Assembly (NCBI RefSeq): GCF_002263495.1
Contig: NZ_CP022753.1
Coordinates: 496,001 to 560,000 of the forward strand
Source: Nocardiopsis gilva YIM 90087
GTDB lineage: Bacteria; Actinomycetota; Actinomycetes; Streptosporangiales; Streptosporangiaceae
DNA length: 64,000 bases
Reading direction: 5' to 3'
Shown: positions 10,979-19,244 of the stretch, one piece after another
How the letters are laid out: every line of letters begins with the position of its first letter
Position numbering within the stretch: the first letter of the stretch is position 1
Made by a program: the position numbers and the translations under genes
Notes under the pieces: generated by a model
What the model was told of the DNA's origin: nothing
The model's database searches: none
What the model saw: the letters and a program-made list of their open reading frames with translations, nothing else

Positions 10979-11442
10979 TTGCGCAGTTCCAGGACGGTCT
11001 TGCCGATGCGGATGGGCTGTCCCACCGTAATGGGCTGGGGACGGGTCAGGCGCTCCTGGCCGACAAAGGTGCCGTTCGTCGAGTTGAGGTCCTCGACGAT
11101 CCAGCGGCCGTTGTCGGTGAAGATACGCGCGTGCCGACCGGACGTGTAGTCATCGTTGATGACCAGGGTGGAGTCACCCGCTCGGCCGATCGTGATCGGT
11201 TGGGAGGTGAGGTTGAGCGTGGTCCCGGTGAGCGGGCCCTTGGTGACAACGAGAGTGCGCGGCTCGTTGCGCCGCCCGCGCGGCAGCGAGGGTTTGCGCT
11301 GCGGGCTCTTCTTCGGGCGCTTCTCCTTGGACTTCGAGGGGCCGAAGAGGTCGGTGCGGATCACGCCGACAGCCATGATCACGAACAGCCACAGCACCCC
11401 GAGGAACAGGATCTTGATCAGCATGAGGGTCAATTCGGACAT
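10975..11442 (-). CDS. fhaB: FHA-domain protein with N-terminal membrane anchor
   Basis: 155 residues. One membrane helix near the N-terminus (about residues 7-29) followed by a basic linker and a C-terminal FHA domain (about 70-150: TIGRAGDSTLVIND, SGRHARI, NSTNGTFV). FHA domains bind phosphothreonine, so this protein probably anchors kinase targets at the membrane and serves PknA/PknB. First gene of the ATGA-coupled fhaB-pstP-rodA-pbpA-pknA run; a 270-base gap separates it from fhaA. Confidence 0.94.
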   Translation of the reverse strand: MSELTLMLIKILFLGVLWLFVIMAVGVIRTDLFGPSKSKEKRPKKSPQRKPSLPRGRRNEPRTLVVTKGPLTGTTLNLTSQPITIGRAGDSTLVINDDYTSGRHARIFTDNGRWIVEDLNSTNGTFVGQERLTRPQPITVGQPIRIGKTVLELRK

Positions 11443-11712
11443 TGAACTGCTCTTCGGCCCCTGTCGTGCTCCGGCTGGGGATGGCGGTCGTCTTCAGCCG
11501 CCACCGCGTCTATCTCGGCGTCCAACCCGTGGGATCGCGTCGTCTGACCTGGCGCCCCACTGGCTGCCGCCATTCTGCCCGGACACGCAGCGTCCTGTCC
11601 CGTGCCCGGTGATCACGATCCCGTACTGGTCTGTTGCGCTCAACGTACGCCCCTTCAGACGCCAAGGGGGCGCTGTTGGTTTCGACTCGTTTCCTCGGGT
11701 TTTCGAGGAACG

Positions 11713-12471
11713 TCAGTCCCGGCGGAAGGTCATGGTCGTCCGTCCCAGGCTGATCCGGGTGCCGTCGACCAGACGTGCCCGCTTGACCTGCTGCCCGTTG
11801 ACGAACGTGCCGTTGGTCGACCCGAGGTCCACCAGGACCGCGTCGTCGTCCTCGACACGGATCTCCGCGTGGTGCCGGGAGACGCCGTTGTCCACGAGCC
11901 GCAGGTCGCAGTCGGTGCCGCGGCCGAGCAGCGTGACCTGCGTGTTGAGTTCAAAGGACTGCTGCATGCCCTGGCTGGCCTCGCTGCCCTCCTGCGCGCC
12001 GCCGGGGGAGATCAGCAGCCGCGGCTGCCCCTGCACCTGCTGGCCGCCGCGCGGGTGGTCGCTCACGGGCTGGCGGATCTCGCCGCTCTCGACCGTGGAC
12101 CCGCGGATGACCCCGGAACGGATCCGGAACCGGCCGATCTGCAGGCTGTCATCGGCCTTGAAGTGCACCCGTACCGGGCCGACGAAGGAGTACCCCTGCT
12201 CCGTGGCGTAGTCGCGGGCGAGCTTGGCCAGCTCCTGTCCGATGGTGTCGGCGAGGGCCTCCATGCTCTCCTTGTCCTCGGCCGACAGCTCCACGACGAA
12301 GTCGTTGGGAACCAGCGTCCGGCCTTGGGCCACGATGGCCGCGCGCTCGTCCATCTCCCGCTGGACGGCGCTGGCGATCTCCACTGGCTCGAGCTTGGAC
12401 TTGAAGGCTCGCGCGAAGGTGCCTTCGATCATGCCGCCAAGCCTGCGCTCGAAGCGTTGGAGCACTCCCAC
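11713..12471 (-). CDS. fhaA: DUF3662 and FHA-domain protein
   Basis: 252 residues from a GTG at 12471 (MGVLQRFERRLGGMIE), chosen because GGGAGG lies six bases before it and because the family begins there; the longer in-frame extension upstream lacks support. N-terminal DUF3662 domain (about 1-125), a Gly/Gln linker and a C-terminal FHA domain (about 165-250: LLGRGTDCDLRL, SRHHAEIRV, GSTNGTFVNG). In relatives FhaA is a phosphothreonine reader tied to peptidoglycan synthesis at the poles and septum. First gene of the cluster. Confidence 0.94.
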   Translation of the reverse strand: MGVLQRFERRLGGMIEGTFARAFKSKLEPVEIASAVQREMDERAAIVAQGRTLVPNDFVVELSAEDKESMEALADTIGQELAKLARDYATEQGYSFVGPVRVHFKADDSLQIGRFRIRSGVIRGSTVESGEIRQPVSDHPRGGQQVQGQPRLLISPGGAQEGSEASQGMQQSFELNTQVTLLGRGTDCDLRLVDNGVSRHHAEIRVEDDDAVLVDLGSTNGTFVNGQQVKRARLVDGTRISLGRTTMTFRRD

Positions 12472-12709
12472 GAGGTACCTCCCTTGCTCTACTCCGGCTT
12501 TACTGGTCGATCGTAGCCGGGTAATCGTTCGGTTGGTTTCACGCACACCTCATCACCACCGCCCGCGGTGGGGGCTCCGCGAGGGGGCCGGGGCCGGGAG
12601 GCATCGGATTATGTGTGCACGACCGGTCTCGCGACCGTGCTAGCCTTATCTCTGTCGCCAGGCGGACGGAGCCGGAAAACCGGACTCATCCGACCAGATG
12701 CGAACACTC

Positions 12710-12716
12710 TATATAT
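12710..12716 (+). promoter_or_regulatory. Probable -10 box for tRNA-Leu
   Basis: An A/T run (TATATAT) in strongly GC-rich surroundings ends about ten bases before the 5' end of the tRNA. No convincing -35 was found. Confidence 0.4.
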
Positions 12717-12725
12717 ATGTCACTC

Positions 12726-12808
12726 GGGCGGGTGGCGGAACGGTAGACGCGCACGGTTCAGGTCCGTGTGTCCGAAAGGATGTGAGGGTTCAAATCCCTC
12801 CTCGCCCA
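12726..12808 (+). tRNA. tRNA-Leu (anticodon CAG)
   Basis: Cloverleaf with 7-bp acceptor stem (GGGCGGG / CTCGCCC, one G-T pair), anticodon stem CACGG/CCGTG around loop TTCAGGT (anticodon CAG), a long variable arm as in class II tRNAs, and T-arm GAGGG-TTCAAAT-CCCTC at 12784-12800. Discriminator A at 12808; the CCA end is not encoded. Confidence 0.95.
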
Positions 12809-12816
12809 CACGAATG

Positions 12817-12860
12817 AAGACCCCGGTCTCGTGGAGATGGTTCTCCCGGACCGGGGTCTT
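12817..12860 (+). terminator. Terminator of tRNA-Leu
   Basis: Perfect 12-bp stem (AAGACCCCGGTC / GACCGGGGTCTT) followed by a T-rich stretch, eight bases after the tRNA. Confidence 0.85.
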
Positions 12861-12883
12861 TCTCGTTCCCGTGTCCCCGGCGT

Positions 12884-12938
12884 GCCAACCTCTCCCGGCA
12901 GGCCGCCTTCTCCCGACATGCCACCTTCTCCCGACATG
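12884..12938. repeat. Three tandem copies of an 18-base repeat
   Basis: CCTTCTCCCGACATG occurs at 12906-12920 and 12924-12938, with a diverged copy just before (around 12889). Period is about 18 bases. It sits in the leader right before the tenA-like start. Confidence 0.6.
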
Positions 12939-12952
12939 CGACACTGTGCCGC

Positions 12953-13567
12953 GTGCTGGTGAGCGAGGAACTTCACGAGATCGGCCGCCCGATGGTGGCG
13001 GAGCAACTGCGGCATCCGACCGTGGCCGGGATCGCCCGGGGCGACTTGGACGAGCGCGTGTTCGCCTCCTGGCTGGAACAGGACTACCTCTACCTCCTCG
13101 ACTACGCCCGGGTGTTCGCCCGGCTGGCCTGGCAGGCGCCCGCGCGGCGGGTCGGTGATCTGGTGGATTTGGCGCACTCCACCCTGCACGACGAGCTCGA
13201 CCTCCACCGGTCGCTGGCCGCCGAGTTCGGGGCCGACCTCGAGGGCGCGGTCAAGGGGCCGGCCTGTGCCGCCTACACGTCCTGGCTGCTGGAGGCGGCG
13301 GCCGACTACACCGACGGGCTGGCGGCGCTGTACCCGTGCATGTGGGGCTATTCGACGCTGGGCACGCTGCTGGCCGACGCCACGCCCGCCGACGCCCGCT
13401 ACCGGCGCTGGATCGACACCTACGCCGACCCCGGTTTCGTCGAGCTCACCGGCATGTGCGCGGAGATGCTCGACGAAGCCGAGCCGGAGCCGCGGCGCGC
13501 GCAGCGGCTCTTCGTGGAGGGCATGCGCCACGAGCTCGCCTTCTGGGACGTGCCGGACGGGCCCTGA
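12953..13567 (+). CDS. TenA-family thiaminase II-like protein
   Basis: 204 residues, all-alpha TenA/heme-oxygenase-like fold. TenA enzymes hydrolyse aminopyrimidines to salvage thiamine. Supporting blocks are LEQDYLYLLDYARVFA near residue 45, ELDLH near 80, YPCMWGYSTLG near 125 and a C-terminal EGMRHELAFWD. GTG start at 12953 with a weak GACACT box seven bases before it, compatible with a leaderless message. No thiamine genes or TPP riboswitch are adjacent, so the exact substrate is uncertain. It converges with the next gene with only four bases between stops. Confidence 0.8.
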   Translation: MLVSEELHEIGRPMVAEQLRHPTVAGIARGDLDERVFASWLEQDYLYLLDYARVFARLAWQAPARRVGDLVDLAHSTLHDELDLHRSLAAEFGADLEGAVKGPACAAYTSWLLEAAADYTDGLAALYPCMWGYSTLGTLLADATPADARYRRWIDTYADPGFVELTGMCAEMLDEAEPEPRRAQRLFVEGMRHELAFWDVPDGP

Positions 13568-13571
13568 TCCG

Positions 13572-14045
13572 TCACGGCTCCAGGACGGAGCCCATGTTCT
13601 CGTAGCGGGTGATCTCGCAGCCGCCGGACTTGTTGAACTCGGTGTCGATCTCGGTGCCGTCGAGGTGCCCGGTGACCGCGGCGATTTCCGGGCCGCCGTA
13701 GATGTGCGTGCACATCTGGTCCTCGGGGACCTCCTCGAAGGCCCTGGGGCCGCCGGCCTTCTCCAGGTCGGCGCAGGCCTGTTCGGGGTCGGGGTGATCG
13801 CCGCCCGCGGGGGAGCACGTCAGCGTCCACTCCTTGGGCTCGGCGTCCTCCGGGGTCAGCTCGGACCCCTCGTCGTAGCTGATCTTGATGGTGAGTTCCG
13901 TGGCGGCGCCCTCGGCGCCGTTCTCGGTCTCGGTGTCCGGCGCGGGTGTGACCGGGGTGGCATCGCCGCCGCAGCCCGCGACCAGGACGCCGACGGCCGC
14001 GAGCGGCGCGAGGCGTGCCAGCACGGTGCGTGTGTGCATGCGCAT
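13572..14045 (-). CDS. Lipoprotein with subtilisin-inhibitor-like (SSI) domain
   Basis: 157 residues. Signal peptide with lipobox LVAGC, then a Thr/Glu-rich linker and an SSI-type domain. The domain shows the four family cysteines (LTC, QAC, MCT, GGC) and the conserved HPDPEQACADL block. SSI proteins inhibit extracellular subtilisin-like proteases; here the lipid anchor would hold it at the cell surface. The reactive loop reads MCTHIYGG where the classical inhibitor has MCPMVYDP, so P1 would be His rather than Met. Start at ATG 14045 or 14039; no clear ribosome-binding site decides. Confidence 0.8.
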   Translation of the reverse strand: MRMHTRTVLARLAPLAAVGVLVAGCGGDATPVTPAPDTETENGAEGAATELTIKISYDEGSELTPEDAEPKEWTLTCSPAGGDHPDPEQACADLEKAGGPRAFEEVPEDQMCTHIYGGPEIAAVTGHLDGTEIDTEFNKSGGCEITRYENMGSVLEP

Positions 14046-14129
14046 ACTCTGTTCGACGCGGAGGTGTGCGGCGGGGTTCCCTTGGTCACATCCTCCGCGA
14101 GTGAATGTCATGAATGAGGGGTTTTCAGC

Positions 14130-14462
14130 GTGTTCGAAACAAATGTGCCGGTCGTCGCGGTCGGTTCGGTCCCGGACGACAGCTACGTGCTCGACGTCCG
14201 GGAATCCGACGAATGGAGCGCGGGGCACGCTCCGCAGGCCGTGCACATCCCGCTGGGTGAGCTGGCACAGAGAGCGGGCGAGGTGCCGCAGGACCGTCAG
14301 GTCTATGTGGTCTGCCGGGTCGGTGGCCGTTCGGCGCAGGCGGTGCGGGCGCTGAACGAGGCCGGGTGGCAGGCGGCCAACGTCGCCGGGGGCATGCAGG
14401 CGTGGGCGCTTGCGCGCCGCCCCATGGTCAGCGAGGGCGGAGCGGAACCGCAGGTCATCTGA
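14130..14462 (+). CDS. Single-domain rhodanese
   Basis: 110 residues, one rhodanese domain with DVRESDEW, the active-site loop CRVGGRS (catalytic Cys) and GGMQAW. Such proteins carry persulfide sulfur, for example from thiosulfate to cyanide or thiols. GTG start at 14130 with GAGGGG before it. Standalone gene upstream of a histidine kinase gene. Confidence 0.9.
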   Translation: MFETNVPVVAVGSVPDDSYVLDVRESDEWSAGHAPQAVHIPLGELAQRAGEVPQDRQVYVVCRVGGRSAQAVRALNEAGWQAANVAGGMQAWALARRPMVSEGGAEPQVI

Positions 14463-14584
14463 GCCCCCGTCGGCAACGGGGCGGAATTTCGGTTGCCGAA
14501 ACCGGTCGGTTCCGGCTGAACCGTCGCATCTCGCTTTGGGAAAACGTCAGCCGCGGGGTCGGTGGTCGGTGGCACTATGACCGC

Positions 14585-16486
14585 GTGGCCCACGAACGAG
14601 CTCCCCTCAGCGCTGAATCGGTGCTGGCGTTCTCGGCCGACGCCATCGTCGCCGTGGACACAGAGTTCCGTGTCGTGCTGTGGAATCCGGCCGCTGAGCG
14701 GATGTTCGGATGGTCGGCGGAGGACCTCGTCGGGCGCCCGCCGCCGATCATCCCCGACGAGCTGCTCGCCGAGCACCACGCCGTGCTGGAGCGCGTGCGT
14801 ACCGGAGGCCCGCTGTCGATCGTGAGCCGGCGGCAGCGGCGCGACGGCACGCTCGTCGATGTCCGCATCGACACCAGCTGCCTGTTCGACGACTCGGGCC
14901 ACGCCACCGGCTGGGTCAGCGTCCTGCACACCCATGAGGACACCGCCGGCGCCGGAGGCCCCCTCCAGGCCCACATGACCGAGCGGGCGCGGCTGGTGCG
15001 CCGACTCACCGACGTCGTCGCCGACATCAACGCCGACCTCGACCTGTGCGCGGTGCTCGACCGCATCGCGCACAGCCTCACCGAGCTGACCGGCGCGGAC
15101 GCCGGAGGCTTCGTGCTCATCGAGGACGACCGGCTGCACCTGGTCAGCCTCACCCAGCTCTCCGACCACCTGCGCGGCTACAGCGCGCCACTGGAGTCCA
15201 GCCTTTTCGGCGAGCTGCTGCGCAGCGGGAAGACGGTGCTGCTGGCCACCGACGAGACGCGCAGCCTGGACGACCTGATCTGGGCCGACCTGGACGGCCT
15301 GCACACCATCGCGCTGGGCGTGTCCAACGTGCAGGGGCGCCCGTACGGCGCGCTGTACGCGCTCTACAGCCGCCGCAAGGTCGGCCACCTCGAACTGGAG
15401 CTGCTGGAGCTTCTGGCCGCGCACGCCGGGAGCGCGCTCGCCAACGCCATGGCCTACCAGGAGATGGTGCGCCAGCGCGCCTACGAACACGCCGTGGTCG
15501 ACTCCAGCGCCGACGGCATCGCCGTGCTCGACCGCGCCGGGCGGGTGCGCAAGTGGAACCGGTCGGCGGCGGAGCTGACCGGGTACTCCGCGACCGACGT
15601 CGCCGGGCGGCTGCCGCCGTTCCCGCTGCCCGCGTCCGTGGACGGGCACATCAAGCACCGGCTCGACAACGGGCGCTGGCTGGAGATCCTGGTGACCGAC
15701 ATCCCGGCGACCGCCGAGCGGGTGGTGGACTTCCGCGACATCACCGAGGCCAAGGAGCTGGAGGAGCAGAAGGACCTGTTCCTGGCGACAGCCGGGCACG
15801 AGCTGCGCACCCCCATCACCGTCATCCAGGGGCTCGCCGGGACGCTGATCCAGCGGTGGGGGCGGCTGGGCGAGGGAGCGCGGCGCAACGCCGTCGACAC
15901 CATCGCCGACCGCGCCCGGACCCTCGCCGAACTGGTGGAGAACCTGCTGCTGGGATCGCACGCGGGCAACGGGGACCTGAAGGTCAACCGCGGCCCTTTC
16001 GACCCGGCGCGGCTGCTGCGCGCGAACGCCCTCGCCTTCGAGGGGTTCTCCGACCGGCACACCCTCCGCCTGGAGGTGCCCGACGACCTCCCGGAGGCGG
16101 ACGGGGACCCCATGGCCACCGAGGTGATCGTCGACCACCTGCTGGAGAACGCCTTCAAGTACTCCCCCGAGGGCGGCCGCGTGGTGCTGCGCGCGCGGGC
16201 GCAGAACGGGGAGGTCGTCGTCACCGTCGAGGACGAGGGCATCGGCATCACCCCGGGCGACGAGGAGCGCATCTTCGGACGGTTCGCCCAGGGCGAGGCG
16301 GGAGACCGCCGCAGGTTCGGCGGCATCGGGCTGGGGCTCTACATCGTGCGCCGCCTGGCCCGCGCTCAGGGCGGAGATGTCACAGCGCACGCCCTTGAAC
16401 GTGGCACGCGGATGAGATTTACATTACAGTCAGCTGACGGTGTGATGGCCGACTCGCCTGCCGAGACGGCGGATCCGCGACGCTGA
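14585..16486 (+). CDS. Cytoplasmic PAS-GAF-PAS sensor histidine kinase
   Basis: 633 residues from GTG 14585. Domains in order: PAS (about 8-115, AFSADAIVAVDTEFRVVLWN), GAF (about 140-290), second PAS (about 300-385, VVDSSADGIAVLDRAGRVRKWN), HisKA with phospho-acceptor H405 in ATAGHELRTPI, and HATPase_c with N-box LLENAFKYSPEGG, DEGIGI and GGIGLGLYIV. No membrane helix, so it senses something inside the cell. A CACTAT box six bases before the GTG fits a leaderless start; longer in-frame starts overlap the rhodanese gene. No response regulator is adjacent; the next genes are an anti-sigma kinase and a STAS protein. Confidence 0.9.
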   Translation: MAHERAPLSAESVLAFSADAIVAVDTEFRVVLWNPAAERMFGWSAEDLVGRPPPIIPDELLAEHHAVLERVRTGGPLSIVSRRQRRDGTLVDVRIDTSCLFDDSGHATGWVSVLHTHEDTAGAGGPLQAHMTERARLVRRLTDVVADINADLDLCAVLDRIAHSLTELTGADAGGFVLIEDDRLHLVSLTQLSDHLRGYSAPLESSLFGELLRSGKTVLLATDETRSLDDLIWADLDGLHTIALGVSNVQGRPYGALYALYSRRKVGHLELELLELLAAHAGSALANAMAYQEMVRQRAYEHAVVDSSADGIAVLDRAGRVRKWNRSAAELTGYSATDVAGRLPPFPLPASVDGHIKHRLDNGRWLEILVTDIPATAERVVDFRDITEAKELEEQKDLFLATAGHELRTPITVIQGLAGTLIQRWGRLGEGARRNAVDTIADRARTLAELVENLLLGSHAGNGDLKVNRGPFDPARLLRANALAFEGFSDRHTLRLEVPDDLPEADGDPMATEVIVDHLLENAFKYSPEGGRVVLRARAQNGEVVVTVEDEGIGITPGDEERIFGRFAQGEAGDRRRFGGIGLGLYIVRRLARAQGGDVTAHALERGTRMRFTLQSADGVMADSPAETADPRR

Positions 16487-16733
16487 GCAGCGCCGCGACG
16501 GCGGCCGGATCAGGTCGATACCGGCATTCAGCGGCGATGACGTGTTTCCCCGGGGACCTAACGGGGCATTTCGGCCCTGGCGAGGTTCACGGTCGTAGAT
16601 TTGCCGAAAACCGGCCAACGGAATACCGAGCGGGCCCGGAGCCGGTCGTCGGCAAACGCCTGGTCACGTTCCGGCCGGTGCCTGAAGTAGACCGAGCGCG
16701 CATCAGGGGCGCCGGGGAACAGGAGAGAGGGAC

Positions 16734-17198
16734 GTGTCGAGGGCCGTACTGCTGCCACATGCGCCGTCGAGCGTGAGCACCGCGCGCCGACGCCTGTGCT
16801 CCGACCTGCGCGACGCGGGACTCGACTCCGCGCGGGTCAACGACGCCGCGCTCGTCATGAGCGAACTGCTGAGCAACGCCCTGCGCCACGCCTCGCCCCT
16901 GCCCGACCCGTTCCCGCCCGACTGCATCGAGGCGGCGTGGAGCGTCGGTACCGATGACGGCGACGGCTGGCTGGAGATCGCCGTGACCGACGGCGGGGCG
17001 GCGACCCTGCCGCGCATCGCGCGGCCGTCGGCATCGGCGCTGGGCGGCCGGGGGCTGGAGATCGTCGCGCACCTCGCGGCCAAGTGGGGCACCGAGGTCG
17101 ACGGCGGGGTGACCACGGTATGGGCGGTACTGGAGGTCGCGATGGAGGACGTCGCCGAAGCGCCGGTCCTCGACGAACCCGAGACCGCAAGGGCATGA
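16734..17198 (+). CDS. RsbW-like ATP-binding anti-sigma regulatory protein
   Basis: 154 residues with a HATPase_c_2 (GHKL) fold: ELLSNALRHASP carries the N-box Asn, then VTDGG and GGRGLEIVAHLA. Proteins of this type bind a sigma factor or phosphorylate a STAS antagonist. GTG start at 16734 preceded by AGGAGAG. The STAS gene follows about 100 bases downstream, suggesting a partner-switching pair. No sigma factor gene is in the window. Confidence 0.85.
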   Translation: MSRAVLLPHAPSSVSTARRRLCSDLRDAGLDSARVNDAALVMSELLSNALRHASPLPDPFPPDCIEAAWSVGTDDGDGWLEIAVTDGGAATLPRIARPSASALGGRGLEIVAHLAAKWGTEVDGGVTTVWAVLEVAMEDVAEAPVLDEPETARA

Positions 17199-17288
17199 CA
17201 TTCCCCGGATCAGGGGGTTCTAACCGTCGGATCGTGATCCAAGCCACGAAACGCCGCCAACGAGGTGGCCAGCAACCTCCGTGGCCGC

Positions 17289-17294
17289 TACAGT
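17289..17294 (+). promoter_or_regulatory. -10 box for a leaderless STAS gene
   Basis: TACAGT ends seven bases before the GTG at 17302, the spacing expected if transcription starts at the start codon. Confidence 0.45.
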
Positions 17295-17301
17295 CACGAC
17301 T

Positions 17302-17658
17302 GTGGAGTTGAAGATCTCAAGTCAGTCGCGCGCGGATTACGCGGTGGTCGCCGTGTCCGGCGAGATTGATCTTTACACGGCACCGCAGCTGCACAGCGAG
17401 CTGGTCGACGCGCTCGAGGATGGGGCCCGCCGCCTCATCATCGACATGTCGCGGGTGGAGTTCTGCGATTCCACCGGGATGAACGTCCTGCTGTCGGCGA
17501 TGAAGCGCGCGCGGGAGAAAGAGGGCGACCTCGAACTCGTGGCGCCGAAGCCGGCGGTCATGAAGATCCTTGAGGTCACCGGATTGAACGCTGTCTTCAC
17601 CCTCAAGGAGTCGACCGACTCCCTTCCGATCACCGCCGGAACCAACGCGGCCAAATAG
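17302..17658 (+). CDS. STAS-domain anti-sigma factor antagonist
   Basis: 118 residues, single STAS domain resembling BldG/RsbV: VSGEIDLYTAPQL, then FCDSTGMNVLLSA with phosphorylatable S57, and LEVTGLNAVF. It would be phosphorylated by an RsbW-like kinase such as the one upstream and release a sigma factor when unphosphorylated. I prefer GTG 17302 because the protein then starts like the family and TACAGT lies seven bases before it; an in-frame GTG at 17281 would add seven residues. Confidence 0.88.
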   Translation: MELKISSQSRADYAVVAVSGEIDLYTAPQLHSELVDALEDGARRLIIDMSRVEFCDSTGMNVLLSAMKRAREKEGDLELVAPKPAVMKILEVTGLNAVFTLKESTDSLPITAGTNAAK

Positions 17659-17719
17659 TCCGGTCGGGCGCGCGTGCGGACACCGGACCCGCGCCCTGGA
17701 ACCGAGCGGGAGACGCACG

Positions 17720-18556
17720 ATGGGCTCTGATCCAGCGAGCGGCCACGCGGGTGTCGCGGTCGTCATCGCGGCCAAGGACGAGGAGGAGCGGATCGCGCGG
17801 ACCGTGCGCGCCGCGCGTGAGCTGCGCGATGTCGACCTCGTCGTGGTGGTCGACGACGGTTCCGCGGACGCCACCGCCGAGGCCGCGGCCGACGCCGGTG
17901 CCCGGGTGCTGCGGCACAGCCGCAACCGGGGCAAGGGCGCGGCCATGGAGACCGGGGCCGAGGGGGTCCGGCTCATCGAGGAGCACGAGGCCGCCGATGG
18001 CGCCGTCGCGCCGCCGCGCCACCTGCTCTTCCTGGACGCCGACCTCGGGGCGTCCGCCGCCGGGGCGGCGCCGCTGATCGACCCGGTGGTCTCCGGCAAG
18101 GCCGACATGACGATCGCCCTGTTCCCCGCCACCCGCATGCGGCTGGGCGGGCACGGATTCGTGGTGCGCCTGGCCCGCGACGGCATCCGCCGGGCCACCG
18201 GCTGGGAGCCCGAGCAGCCGCTCAACGGACAGCGGTGTGTCACGCGGGCGGCGTTCGAGACGGCTCTGCCGCTGGCGGCCGGATTCGGTGTCGAGACCGG
18301 TCTCACCATCGACGTACTGCACCTGGGGTACCGGGTCATCGAGGTCGAGGTGCCGCTGGAGCACCGGGCCACCGGGACCGACCTCCACGCCCAGATGCAC
18401 CGCGCACGGCAGTTCGCCGATGTCGGGCGCGCGCTCGCCGCACGCGAGCTGCGTCCGGCGATGATCCGGCGGATGCGACGCGCCCGGGAGACGGCACGGG
18501 TGGCGGCGGCGTCGGTGACGCGAAAATTCCCGGGTGGTAAGGGCGGGAAACGCTGA
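17720..18556 (+). CDS. Family 2 glycosyltransferase
   Basis: 278 residues with a GT-A fold: VVIAAKDEEERIARTV, DDGSADAT, NRGKGAAM, and DXD-type FLDADLG (D106, D108). The C-terminal part has the PLNGQRCVTRAAFE block and a basic tail. No membrane helices, so a cytosolic enzyme. It resembles the GpgS/UgtP-like GT2 group, but acceptor and donor cannot be read from sequence. ATG at 17720; 61 bases after the STAS gene. Confidence 0.8.
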   Translation: MGSDPASGHAGVAVVIAAKDEEERIARTVRAARELRDVDLVVVVDDGSADATAEAAADAGARVLRHSRNRGKGAAMETGAEGVRLIEEHEAADGAVAPPRHLLFLDADLGASAAGAAPLIDPVVSGKADMTIALFPATRMRLGGHGFVVRLARDGIRRATGWEPEQPLNGQRCVTRAAFETALPLAAGFGVETGLTIDVLHLGYRVIEVEVPLEHRATGTDLHAQMHRARQFADVGRALAARELRPAMIRRMRRARETARVAAASVTRKFPGGKGGKR

Positions 18557-18587
18557 CAGCGTCCTGCGTCAATCGTGGTCGAGCGGT

Positions 18588-18593
18588 TACGCT
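18588..18593 (+). promoter_or_regulatory. -10 box for a leaderless DUF4446 gene
   Basis: TACGCT six bases before the GTG at 18600. Confidence 0.4.
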
Positions 18594-18599
18594 CGGAGT

Positions 18600-19166
18600 G
18601 TGCTCACTCTCACTATGACCCTGGCCGGACTCGGCATGCTGACAGGTGTGGGCGGGCTGGCCGTCGGTGGATACGCGGTCATGCGGTCCCGCACCGCGAT
18701 CGGTGATTACCAGGCGCTGCTCCAGCGGCAGGTCCCCGATACCGGAGAGACGGACGCGCGGGCCATCCGCGATGTCGCGGTGGTGCGCTACGACGCGCTG
18801 GAGGAGATGTCCGGCGCGCGGTCGTTCTCGCTCGCGCTGCTGAACGCCGCGGGCGACGGCATCGTCATCTCCTCGATCAACGGGCGCACCGAGTCCCGCA
18901 CCTACGCCAAGTCCATCCAGGCCGGACGCGCGGCCGAGACGCTCTCCCCAGAGGAGTACCGCGCCATCCGCGCCGCCCGACTGGGGCAGGGGCTCGGGCA
19001 GGTCACCGTCACGGACGCCCAGCCCGTCTCGCGGATCCCCCCGATGGAACCGGCGCGCGCCGCCGCGGAGGAGAAACGGCAGACGGACGCGCCGCAGACG
19101 CGCGAGGCCGTCCCGGACACCGGTCCGGCGGTGCGGCTGCGCGAAGCGCCCGATGCCGTGACCTGA
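18600..19166 (+). CDS. DUF4446-like membrane-anchored protein
   Basis: 188 residues. One N-terminal membrane helix (LAGLGMLTGVGGLAVGGYAVM), then a conserved cytosolic block with VRYDALEEMSGARSFSLALL, GDGIVISSINGRTESRTYAK and LSPEEYRAI, the signature of DUF4446. The last 50 residues are charged and Pro-rich. Function of the family is unknown to me. Start GTG 18600, supported by the TACGCT box; an ATG at 18615 is the alternative. Confidence 0.8.
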   Translation: MLTLTMTLAGLGMLTGVGGLAVGGYAVMRSRTAIGDYQALLQRQVPDTGETDARAIRDVAVVRYDALEEMSGARSFSLALLNAAGDGIVISSINGRTESRTYAKSIQAGRAAETLSPEEYRAIRAARLGQGLGQVTVTDAQPVSRIPPMEPARAAAEEKRQTDAPQTREAVPDTGPAVRLREAPDAVT

Positions 19167-19231
19167 CGCCGCCGCGCGCTCCCGCACGCGTCGACAACCG
19201 CGTTAACTCTCGTCACTTTGGGTAACGGGTA

Positions 19232-19237
19232 TAGCCT
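19232..19237 (+). promoter_or_regulatory. -10 box for leaderless pheA
   Basis: TAGCCT seven bases before the ATG at 19245. Confidence 0.45.
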
Positions 19238-19244
19238 TGGCGCT

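Noticed and set aside
14303-16390. 695-codon minus-strand frame opposite the histidine kinase
   Set aside because: Shadow of the kinase gene; no recognisable domain and typical antisense composition.
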